IMG/VR virus record: IMGVR_UViG_3300010413_000120
Coordinates: 1-30,332 of that record
From: a virus
DNA length: 30,332 bases
Strand: one strand, 5' to 3'
The notes below the pieces were generated by a model. The model saw nothing but the letters and a program-made list of their open reading frames with translations. It was not told the DNA's origin and searched no databases. The position numbers and the translations under genes were made by a program. Below, piece after piece: positions 17,617 to 22,083 of the stretch (position 1 is its first letter; each line of letters starts with the position of its first letter).

Positions 17617-18212
17617 TATTTTTCCTCTTCGATAAGTTTATCTTGTTCAATAAGTATAGTTTCTTTAGTCGTGGGATCAACTACTTCAATCTTCCATTCA
17701 TGTTTAATAGCTCCACCATCAGCTCCAGACATAGTGAAGGAACGGTCATCCCTCCATCCAAAGTTCTTTAAGGCAAATATATCCCCAGCTTTACCATTAG
17801 CTTTAAGACCTAATTCATAAGAATGCTCTACGAGAGTTCTAGCTCTTACTATTAGCTCTTTATAGTCTTCTCTTTCTTCATATTGACCAAGAACTTGTCT
17901 ACTTGTACCAAGAGATAAAGCTACTCCAGTAAGAGTCCATTCTTCAATTGGAGTATTATCAAAGTAATCTTCTAGGGCATCTGCTAGGATTTGGGGAGTA
18001 GGAAATTTCTTGGGTAATTTAGAAAATCTTCTAGATAGTTCTTTCCCCCATTCTGATTTTCTTTCTGTTTCTTTCTCTTTCTTTGCTTCTTTAATTTTCT
18101 CTTCCTTCTTTATAGCATTAGCTTTTCTTTGCTTAGTTTCCCTTATATTAGGGCAAGCATTAGGATATTTTGTACGTTTATATGTACGTTTCTTCTTAGG
18201 AGTTTCTTCCAT
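17616..18212 (-). CDS. terS: Terminase small subunit (DNA recognition)
   Basis: This is a 198-residue protein with a Lys/Arg-rich N-terminus (EETPKKKRTYKRTKYPNACP, residues 2-21) and a coiled, highly charged stretch to about residue 60. A helix-turn-helix-like core follows (WTLTGVALSLGTSRQVLGQY, about residues 93-112), then a region typical of gp3-type terminase small subunits (ANGKAGDIFALKNFGWRDD). It forms a ring that binds the packaging start site and regulates TerL. No clear ribosome site precedes the ATG (TTTCATAGTC), so initiation may be weak, or this transcript may be processed from the tRNA-bearing precursor. It heads the packaging genes, downstream of three tRNA loci. Confidence 0.85.
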   Translation of the reverse strand: MEETPKKKRTYKRTKYPNACPNIRETKQRKANAIKKEEKIKEAKKEKETERKSEWGKELSRRFSKLPKKFPTPQILADALEDYFDNTPIEEWTLTGVALSLGTSRQVLGQYEEREDYKELIVRARTLVEHSYELGLKANGKAGDIFALKNFGWRDDRSFTMSGADGGAIKHEWKIEVVDPTTKETILIEQDKLIEEEK

Positions 18213-18285
18213 GACTATGAAATTCGATTATTAACAGAAAAAATAAAATTTAGAATACAGATTTTATGAAAAGTAAGTACCTAAT

Positions 18286-18372
18286 TGGAGGCAAGCAAAG
18301 GAGTCGAACCCTCAAGTTTTACCTTGGCTCTGGTTTTCAAGACCAGCTGATATCCACATATCGCTACTTGCC
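18286..18372 (-). tRNA. tRNA-Ser (anticodon UGA)
   Basis: The molecule is 87 nt including an encoded CCA. The acceptor stem is GGCAAGT / GCTTGCC with one G-U pair. The anticodon arm CTGGT-CTTGAAA-ACCAG gives anticodon TGA. A long variable arm (class II, as serine tRNAs have) is followed by a T arm GAGGG-TTCGACT-CCTTT. The D stem has three base pairs, as is usual for serine tRNAs. The discriminator base is U, which is unusual for serine. It could supply UCA-reading tRNA in an AT-rich phage. Confidence 0.88.
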
Positions 18373-18379
18373 ATATTTT

Positions 18380-18468
18380 TGGTGCTATCCGAGAGAATCG
18401 AACTCATGCCTATTAGGAACAGATTTACAGTCTGCTGATGCTCCTTGCATCCTTATATTGCGAATAGC
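18380..18468 (-). tRNA. tRNA-Tyr (anticodon GUA), irregular
   Basis: The molecule is 89 nt including CCA. The acceptor stem GCTATTC / GGATAGC pairs fully with one wobble. The anticodon arm GCAGA-CTGTAAA-TCTGT gives GTA. A class II variable hairpin CCT-AAT-AGG is present, as for bacterial tyrosine tRNAs. Two irregularities: about 26 nt rather than about 20 separate acceptor and anticodon stems, and the T stem around TTCGATT has only three firm pairs. It may still function, or it may be decaying like the neighbour at 18475. Confidence 0.65.
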
Positions 18469-18474
18469 ATAATT

Positions 18475-18556
18475 TGGTAGTCCATATAGGATTCGAACTT
18501 ATACTGAATAGGGTCTAAGCCTATTATCTCTGCCAATTGGATTAAGAGGCCAATTA
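18475..18556 (-). pseudogene. Decayed tRNA-like sequence (apparent anticodon UAG)
   Basis: The 3' half is a well-formed class I tRNA: anticodon arm ATAGG-CTTAGAC-CCTAT, five-base variable loop, T arm ATAAG-TTCGAAT-CCTAT with one mismatch, acceptor strand ATGGACT, discriminator A and CCA. The matching 5' acceptor strand (about AGTCCAT) is absent. Instead, the sequence before the D-like arm (CTCT...AGAG around AATTGGC) runs straight into the stop codon of the zinc-ribbon gene. A UAG anticodon would mean leucine, but leucine tRNAs normally have a long variable arm, so the identity is uncertain. A deletion joining gene and tRNA is the simplest reading. Confidence 0.55.
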
Positions 18557-18748
18557 AATATATTCTCCCAAATTCACAATTTCTACTTTTCTTTCAAGGA
18601 GGGTGCAACAATCTTTACAATAAGTTTCCTCTTTATATTCCATTGTATGAACATTACCGGAGGATACTACATAAATTTCCATAGAACCACAAATATGACA
18701 GGGAATTTCAGAAATATCATGAGGATTTATGATGAGACTTATTGGCAT
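18554..18748 (-). CDS. Small zinc-ribbon protein
   Basis: This is a 64-residue protein if the ATG at 18748 is used; an upstream TTG frame start at 18787 has no ribosome site. Two Cys pairs, CHIC (about residue 17) and CKDCC (about residue 46), sit in beta-hairpin-like contexts and would bind one zinc ion. Small zinc-ribbon proteins are common first genes of phage operons and often bind nucleic acid or host polymerase, but no specific function can be assigned. It is the first gene of the leftward arm; its stop abuts a broken tRNA. No strong Shine-Dalgarno sequence precedes either candidate start. Confidence 0.6.
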   Translation of the reverse strand: MPISLIINPHDISEIPCHICGSMEIYVVSSGNVHTMEYKEETYCKDCCTLLERKVEIVNLGEYI

Positions 18749-18790
18749 ATCTAAGTGGTTAATATTGGTAATTGAACTAAAATACAAAAA

Positions 18791-18873
18791 GCTCTAATTG
18801 GGTATATATCAATGTAATTACTATAAATTTATGTATATTCAGCTAAAAATAGGCTAGCTGTAATTGGGTATAT
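18791..18873. repeat. Direct repeat pair GCT[C/G]TAATTGGGTATAT
   Basis: The 17-bp sequence GCTCTAATTGGGTATAT (18791-18807) recurs as GCTGTAATTGGGTATAT (18857-18873), 66 bp apart and one base different. The pair lies just upstream of the zinc-ribbon gene. Read leftward it gives TTGATATA-ACCCAATTA-like elements, so the copies could be promoter parts or operators. No matching -10 at good spacing was found. Confidence 0.6.
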
Positions 18874-18921
18874 CAAAAAATCATGACCAAACCAAAACTC
18901 CCCGCCTACCCCTCGGTTAAG

Positions 18922-19026
18922 CATTTAATTAATTAGTTATATTCTAATTTAATTAATTAGTTGAATACTTTAGCAGATCCCTGGCTATTTCATCATTTAA
19001 TTATATTCTAATTTAATTGGATACTT
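18922..19026. repeat. AT-rich imperfect direct repeat (possible unwinding region)
   Basis: The block CATTTAATT...TATATTCTAATTTAATT...ATACTT appears at 18922-18970 and again, shortened, at 18994-19026. Each is followed by GATC and CCTGG. Inside the first copy AATTAG and CTAATT form a small dyad. The stretch is almost pure A/T, and the iteron array begins 136 bp downstream, an arrangement typical of replication origins with a DNA-unwinding element. Confidence 0.6.
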
Positions 19027-19082
19027 AAACTGGATCTCCTGGTAATGGCTAGCTAATCACGAGGATATCATTGAGAAGCCAC

Positions 19083-19158
19083 TGTAATGCCCTTAGATTC
19101 AATGGGGATATTCTGCTGATATATTCCTATGCATTATCACAATCATTCAATGAGAAGC
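19083..19158. repeat. Structured element A, diverged inverted relative of 22831-22903
   Basis: This stretch aligns to the reverse complement of 22831-22903. Shared blocks in order are TGTAATG, CC.TAGA.TCAA, TGCTGATA, TATGC.TTA.CA..ATC.TT.AATG and GCCAT-like ends; 19 of 25 positions match in the last long block. It can form TAATGC / GCATTA around an inner GGGATAT / ATATTCC hairpin. Direct repeats of TGAGAAGCC flank it on both sides (19072 and 19150). Function unknown. Confidence 0.5.
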
Positions 19159-19161
19159 CAT

Positions 19162-19297
19162 ACATCATAAAATATGATACATCATAAAATATGATACATC
19201 ATAAAATATGATACATCATAAAATATGATACATCATAAAATATGATACATCATAAAATATGATACATCATAAAATATGATACATCATAAAATATGAT
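19162..19297. repeat. Eight perfect 17-bp iterons, each an internal dyad
   Basis: The unit ACATCATAAAATATGAT occurs eight times head to tail with no variation, from 19162 to 19297. Each unit contains ATCATA-AAA-TATGAT, a 6-bp dyad around AAA, so each could bind one protein dimer. A 17-bp period is about 1.6 helical turns, so successive sites point in different directions unless the DNA bends. Such arrays are typical of initiator-binding origins or of cooperative operators. Single related sites occur near 20244 and 20465. No gene in the window encodes an obvious binding partner. Confidence 0.92.
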
Positions 19298-19299
19298 AG

Positions 19300-19371
19300 T
19301 GTGTCAAAAACAACACAGTATACTCTAGAGTATTGTAATAATGTCACATAAAGTGTGTCAAAAATGACACA
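19300..19371. promoter_or_regulatory. Paired TGTGTCA dyads flanking a 14-bp palindrome
   Basis: A perfect dyad TGTGTCA-AAAA-TGACACA lies at 19354-19371. A degenerate copy TGTGTCA-AAAA-CAACACA lies at 19300-19317, 54 bp away and directly after the iterons. Between them is the perfect palindrome ATACTCTAGAGTAT at 19320-19333. Their form and spacing suit operators for a dimeric regulator distinct from the iteron-binding protein. They sit about 180 bp before the rightward promoter. Confidence 0.65.
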
Positions 19372-19379
19372 TATTTTAG

Positions 19380-19397
19380 TGCAACCAAATTGTTGCA
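19380..19397. promoter_or_regulatory. TGCAAC-CAAATT-GTTGCA dyad
   Basis: Perfect 6-bp arms flank CAAATT. It could be another operator or a small hairpin. From here to 19548 the sequence is AT-rich with long T runs (19501-19540) and no further clear element. Confidence 0.4.
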
Positions 19398-19548
19398 GTG
19401 TATCCAATCAGCTACAGTCTTAATCATTCTGGTAAGTTTACTTCGTATCTTATACAGGAATCATGCCAGTATGCTCTATTTAATCTTTTGCTTATACTCT
19501 TTTTTCTTCTTTTTAAACTTTTTTTTAATTATTTTTCAAAAAATGCTA

Positions 19549-19577
19549 TTGACAAGTTTTTAATTACCTCTTATAAA
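19549..19577 (+). promoter_or_regulatory. Rightward sigma70 promoter for the early arm
   Basis: A perfect -35 TTGACA (19549-19554) is followed after exactly 17 bp by TATAAA (19572-19577), predicting a start near 19584. The leader of about 50 nt contains a small GGCT-GATT-AGCC hairpin and ends in the GAGAGGGA ribosome site of the first early gene. T-rich DNA just upstream (19501-19540) could act as an UP element. Confidence 0.88.
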
Positions 19578-19635
19578 GAAGGGACAAGGCTGATTAGCCA
19601 CTTACAAACATTAACTTAAACACGAGAGGGACAAC

Positions 19636-20001
19636 ATGGCAACTGCTAACAAAATGATCGAAAACGCAAACAAAAGAATAGCCAAGCTGGTAGAGCAAAG
19701 AGCAAATGAGTTCAATAACACTGATGAAACAAAATTCTATTTCCTTCACCGTAAGATTAAAAGAATGTCTCAAGAGTTAAGTTCTTTTATTAATTGGTGT
19801 TATTCTCATAACATCGACATGGACAAAGAACTTGAATCAGTTACAAGTGGGTATGGTTATACTAGGTACGAAACAATATCAGGGGAGTTAAGGAAAAATA
19901 TCTTCTGTTTCAATAGCTACCATGTATTTAAAAAGAATGTTTACGGTACTGTTTATGGAATAGCCAATAATCTTAAAGATGCGGTACATTTGTTTACCTG
20001 A
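19636..20001 (+). CDS. First early protein, unknown function
   Basis: This is a 121-residue protein with a helical, basic N-terminal half (ANKMIENANKRIAKLVEQRA, then LHRKIKRMSQELSSFINW) likely to form a coiled coil, and a Tyr/Phe-rich C-terminal half (YGYTRYETISGELRKNIFC, YGTVYGIANNLKDAVHLF). GAGAGGGA lies 6 nt before the ATG. It is the first gene behind the strong rightward promoter, the usual place for host-takeover or anti-defence proteins. I recognise no family. A consensus leftward promoter 320 bp downstream would produce RNA antisense to it. Confidence 0.7.
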   Translation: MATANKMIENANKRIAKLVEQRANEFNNTDETKFYFLHRKIKRMSQELSSFINWCYSHNIDMDKELESVTSGYGYTRYETISGELRKNIFCFNSYHVFKKNVYGTVYGIANNLKDAVHLFT

Positions 20002-20004
20002 TAA

Positions 20005-20024
20005 ATAGTCCTAAGCACGACTAT
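20005..20024. terminator. Hairpin between facing transcripts
   Basis: ATAGTC-CTAAGCAC-GACTAT, a perfect 6-bp stem, lies directly after the first early gene and, on the other strand, about 20 nt beyond the micro-ORF stop. A short TTTAT tract follows it on the minus strand. It could weakly terminate either transcript. Confidence 0.4.
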
Positions 20025-20045
20025 AAACTGCTTTAACTTTAGTAT

Positions 20046-20108
20046 CTAATGATCATAACCAAGGAGAATGAATCCAAGGAGTATTACAGTAATCAATGTC
20101 ATAAGCAT
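20046..20108 (-). CDS. Hydrophobic 20-residue micro-ORF, type I toxin-like candidate
   Basis: The frame reads MLMTLITVILL then GFILLGYDH: a single hydrophobic helix with a short polar end. GAGG stands 9 nt before the ATG. It lies about 210 nt downstream of the start expected from the consensus leftward promoter at 20325-20353. Length and pattern resemble Ibs-type and other type I toxins, which are tiny membrane peptides on long-leader mRNAs opposed by antisense RNA. Here read-through RNA from the early operon would be the antisense. No similar peptide is verified and the frame is short enough to arise by chance, so treat this as a hypothesis. The rest of 20025-20563 holds no convincing plus-strand gene. 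Confidence 0.35.
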   Translation of the reverse strand: MLMTLITVILLGFILLGYDH

Positions 20109-20243
20109 GGTAAATTACCTCAGCAATTTATAGTAAATTTATCTATATATTCTTTTGTACCAGAGAGAATGATCCTGGGAACTCAGGATAGAGTTATCCT
20201 TAAATCTAGTTATGTTATTTACTGTTTCATATCTTCTTTCTAT

Positions 20244-20260
20244 ATCATATTCTATGATGT
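20244..20260. promoter_or_regulatory. Isolated iteron copy, inverted
   Basis: The reverse complement is ACATCATAGAATATGAT, 16 of 17 bases identical to the iteron unit, with arms intact and only the central base changed. It lies in the predicted leader of the leftward promoter, about 60 bp downstream of its start. The same protein that binds the array should be able to bind here. Confidence 0.7.
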
Positions 20261-20262
20261 AT

Positions 20263-20297
20263 CTTTCTTCTTTTGTTTTTGAAGAAGAAGAAGAAAG
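20263..20297. terminator. Long A/T and purine-pyrimidine hairpin
   Basis: CTTTCTTCTT (20263-20272) and AAGAAGAAAG (20288-20297) form a perfect 10-bp stem; the loop contains a T run. It lies between the leftward promoter start and the inverted iteron. It could attenuate leftward transcription or end rightward transcripts, though the T-rich part is in the loop rather than after the stem. Confidence 0.45.
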
Positions 20298-20324
20298 AAA
20301 ACATTCTTTTGATTTAATAACAGT

Positions 20325-20353
20325 ATTATAACATATTGTAATTACTTTGTCAA
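20325..20353 (-). promoter_or_regulatory. Consensus leftward sigma70 promoter
   Basis: On the minus strand TTGACA (20353-20348), 17 bp, then TATAAT (20330-20325): both hexamers and the spacing match consensus exactly. The start would be near 20318, facing the rightward promoter at 19549 head-on. The only features it reads before the array are the inverted iteron, the micro-ORF and the antisense of the first early gene; it might also continue to the late arm. Confidence 0.85.
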
Positions 20354-20464
20354 GCTTTTTCTTACATAATTAACTAATTATTTTATTAATTACTTAAATA
20401 CTAGCATCTTATCATATACTTTCTTGGTATCTCTTGGTAATCACTGGAATAATGAAAATAGTTG

Positions 20465-20512
20465 CATATTTTATGCATTATCTCCTTGACACTCTCCTGG
20501 ATCTGCTATAGT
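20465..20512 (+). promoter_or_regulatory. Rightward promoter with adjacent iteron-core dyad
   Basis: TTGACA at 20486-20491 is followed by an extended -10 TGC-TATAGT (20507-20512). The spacer is short at 15 bp, which the TGn extension may offset. Immediately upstream, at 20465-20475, lies CATATTTTATG, the reverse complement of the 11-bp iteron core, inside a GCATA-TTT-TATGC dyad. The site is placed to activate or repress this promoter, which would serve the genes from 20564. Confidence 0.6.
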
Positions 20513-20563
20513 TGAGACATAACAAAGAAAGTAAACAACAACCAAAACAAAGGAGAAAACACA

Positions 20564-20800
20564 ATGGAAAATAAAGGTCTGGTATTCAAAGCATACAAGA
20601 ATCGGTATGACATCAAAACTATCCGTATCAAAGACAATATCATTCAAGGATCATTCGGTGGAACATGGATAGACTTTGCTCATACTGGAGACATTACCAC
20701 ACATATCGAAAGAAATGGTAATCTTCATGTTCGTAATCGTGGGGAATTGGTTTATACATTCTATCGACCAGATATAGCAAAAAGAGTATATAAAGCTTGA
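20564..20800 (+). CDS. Small early protein, unknown
   Basis: This is a 78-residue protein of predicted alternating beta strands (GLVFKAYKNRYDIKTIRIKD, then IIQGSFGGTWIDFAHTGDIT, NLHVRNRGELVYTFY). AAAGGAG precedes the ATG by 9 nt. The strand-rich, basic pattern could be a small OB- or SH3-like fold, but no family is recognised. It is the first gene after the promoter at 20486 and is separated from the next by a long hairpin. Confidence 0.68.
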   Translation: MENKGLVFKAYKNRYDIKTIRIKDNIIQGSFGGTWIDFAHTGDITTHIERNGNLHVRNRGELVYTFYRPDIAKRVYKA

Positions 20801-20811
20801 CATCCTGAACT

Positions 20812-20842
20812 ATTGCCAGTAATTATAAATGATACTGGCAAT
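20812..20842 (+). terminator. Perfect 10-bp hairpin between early genes
   Basis: ATTGCCAGTA (20812-20821) pairs with TACTGGCAAT (20833-20842) around an 11-nt AT loop. No U tract follows (GTCTTGTG), so it is more likely an mRNA-stabilising or processing hairpin, or an operator, than a strong terminator. Confidence 0.6.
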
Positions 20843-20884
20843 GTCTTGTGATGTTAAGATAAAACTAAAACAAAGGAGAAAACA

Positions 20885-21118
20885 ATGAGCGCACAAATTA
20901 GAAGCGAGATGCAACACGTTATTATGATCAACAATGGTTCACATAAGATGATATGCCATGTAAACAAGATCCATGAGAATGGTAATATCTCTCTTTGGTA
21001 CAAGGGAACTAAAGCAGTCTTACACATTGCCAGGAAGCCACATGTAAAATTCCCATATCTAAATCTAAAAAACTGGTTGACAGGGAAGTATGAATCATTT
21101 ATGGTGAAAGTATACTAA
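20885..21118 (+). CDS. Small early protein, unknown
   Basis: This 77-residue basic protein is rich in His, Lys and Ile (SEMQHVIMINNGSHKMICHV, then NGNISLWYKGTKAVLHIAR), predicted as strands with a C-terminal helix (NLKNWLTGKYESFMVKVY). AAAGGAGAAAACA precedes the ATG, nearly the same leader as the previous gene. It somewhat resembles its neighbour in size and strand pattern, so the two may be distant duplicates. Function unknown. Confidence 0.65.
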   Translation: MSAQIRSEMQHVIMINNGSHKMICHVNKIHENGNISLWYKGTKAVLHIARKPHVKFPYLNLKNWLTGKYESFMVKVY

Positions 21119-21177
21119 CATTTACAGTGTTGCTGAAAGTATAAGAGTATACTGAGATATAACCAATAAACTAAAGG

Positions 21178-21192
21178 TCACATAAAATGTGA
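21178..21192 (+). promoter_or_regulatory. TCACAT-AAA-ATGTGA dyad at a ribosome site
   Basis: Perfect 6-bp arms around AAA end at the first bases of the AAGGAG site of the next gene. The AAA-centred form recalls the iterons, though the arms differ. As RNA it would be a hairpin beside the Shine-Dalgarno sequence, so translational control is possible. The preceding bases also hold AGTATA-AGAG-TATACT (21138-21153). No promoter was found in 21119-21203. Confidence 0.4.
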
Positions 21193-21203
21193 AGGAGATT
21201 ACA

Positions 21204-21467
21204 ATGAACATCTTATCAATTGACGCATGGAAAAATGAAGGTGGTTGGGATTGGAACCAGTGGTATAAAGTGGGTACAATTAGCAAAGAAGATCTTGAGA
21301 AACTTGATACTAACAGAAAGATTCTGAAATGGTTCAGGGACGAAGGTTATCTTCTTGAAACATCAAAAGGTAAATGTTCAATTGAAGATGATCAATACAA
21401 TATAGTTGTATGCGATAGATCAAATGGTCGTCCATTGTACTCTATTGAGTATGGCTCTGAATACTAA
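21204..21467 (+). CDS. Conserved small phage protein (WDWNQWYKVG...EDDQYNI type)
   Basis: This is an 87-residue protein; the ATG at 21204 is chosen because AAGGAG lies 6 nt before it, while an earlier GTG at 21189 has none. Signature segments MNILSIDAWKNEGGWDWNQW, ILKWFRDEGYLLE and EDDQYNIVVCD with a C-terminal PLYSIEYG recur in small early proteins of many unrelated phages. The function of the group is unknown to me. Acidic and aromatic residues dominate. Confidence 0.72.
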   Translation: MNILSIDAWKNEGGWDWNQWYKVGTISKEDLEKLDTNRKILKWFRDEGYLLETSKGKCSIEDDQYNIVVCDRSNGRPLYSIEYGSEY

Positions 21468-21486
21468 TATTAAGGAGAATAATACA

Positions 21487-21768
21487 ATGAAGTATATCAA
21501 TCCATGTTATAAAAACAATAACACATACTCTCAACCATACTACAAACCACAATCAAAACCTGTATTGAGTAATGGTGAATATAATGTGTATAAGTTAGGC
21601 ACAAATAACTACTTGTATACGTACAAAGATGAGGCGGTAGCTAATCTAGCTGGAGTTAATATTGAGTTATTCAATTGCATTACAAAGAATGAAAAACCTA
21701 CTGATTACAAAAAATTATTCTTGTATGATAGGATACTGGCAAGAGTAGAAAAGATTAATAACAAGTAA
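21487..21768 (+). CDS. Small early protein, unknown
   Basis: This is a 93-residue protein; its ATG follows AAGGAGAATAATACA. A longer in-frame start at 21406 lies inside the previous gene and lacks a site. The N-terminus is low complexity with Asn, Tyr, Gln and Pro (YKNNNTYSQPYYKPQSKPVL) and likely disordered. The C-terminal part (YNVYKLGTNNYLYTYKDEAV, LFLYDRILARVEKI) is predicted ordered. No family recognised. Confidence 0.65.
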   Translation: MKYINPCYKNNNTYSQPYYKPQSKPVLSNGEYNVYKLGTNNYLYTYKDEAVANLAGVNIELFNCITKNEKPTDYKKLFLYDRILARVEKINNK

Positions 21769-21780
21769 GGAGACCACAAA

Positions 21781-22065
21781 ATGAAAAAGATTAAATCACT
21801 GCACATAGTAGGAAAAAGATGGTTCCAAAAATCTTATGGCAATACGTATCATAGCGTGTTGATATACGTTAACGACGAAAAAATATATTACCCATTTGCG
21901 TATGGTTATGATAATCAGTTTTTGCAGACAGCTGAAGAGTTATTAAAAAAATCCGGTTACGATTTAAAATTGGAAGAACATGAAAGCTTATCGTTTTGGG
22001 TAGCAATGGAGCGCATAGGCGGGACGTATACAGTCTATGATGTGCCAAGGAAAAAAGATCTATAA
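21781..22065 (+). CDS. Conserved small phage protein (GKRWFQKSYGNTYHS type)
   Basis: This 94-residue protein begins with strands SLHIVGKRWFQKSYGNTYHS and VLIYVNDEKIYYPFAYGY, then a helix QFLQTAEELLKKSGYDL. Similar short proteins occur in many phages and in some bacteria without known function; the fold looks like a small alpha-beta domain. AAGGAG lies about 8 nt upstream. Its codon use seems slightly less AT-biased than its neighbours (ACG, GTT, TTGCG), which could indicate more recent acquisition. Confidence 0.7.
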   Translation: MKKIKSLHIVGKRWFQKSYGNTYHSVLIYVNDEKIYYPFAYGYDNQFLQTAEELLKKSGYDLKLEEHESLSFWVAMERIGGTYTVYDVPRKKDL

Positions 22066-22083
22066 TTATTAACCATCAAACCT

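Noticed and set aside
18213-18285. Promoter for terS between the tRNA-Ser and terS
   Set aside because: The sequence is AT-rich, but no -35/-10 pair with 16-18 bp spacing was found on the minus strand; processing from a tRNA precursor seems as likely.
18482-18550. A tRNA on the plus strand at the same place as the broken minus-strand one
   Set aside because: The plus strand gives no T loop or CCA in proper order; the TTCGAAT palindrome alone produced the impression.
19162-19297. Possible CRISPR array
   Set aside because: The repeats are head to tail with no spacers and no cas genes are near; this is an iteron array.
19398-19619. 73-codon plus-strand frame before the first early gene
   Set aside because: It spans the T-rich tract and the consensus rightward promoter, has no ribosome site, and its Phe/Leu content reflects the T runs.
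20049-20282. 77-codon plus-strand frame after the first early gene
   Set aside because: No ribosome site fits its ATG, the C-terminal half is Phe/Tyr/Ser low complexity from the T-rich hairpin, and it runs through the inverted iteron. AAGGAG nearby is too close to the next ATG, whose frame ends after 21 codons.
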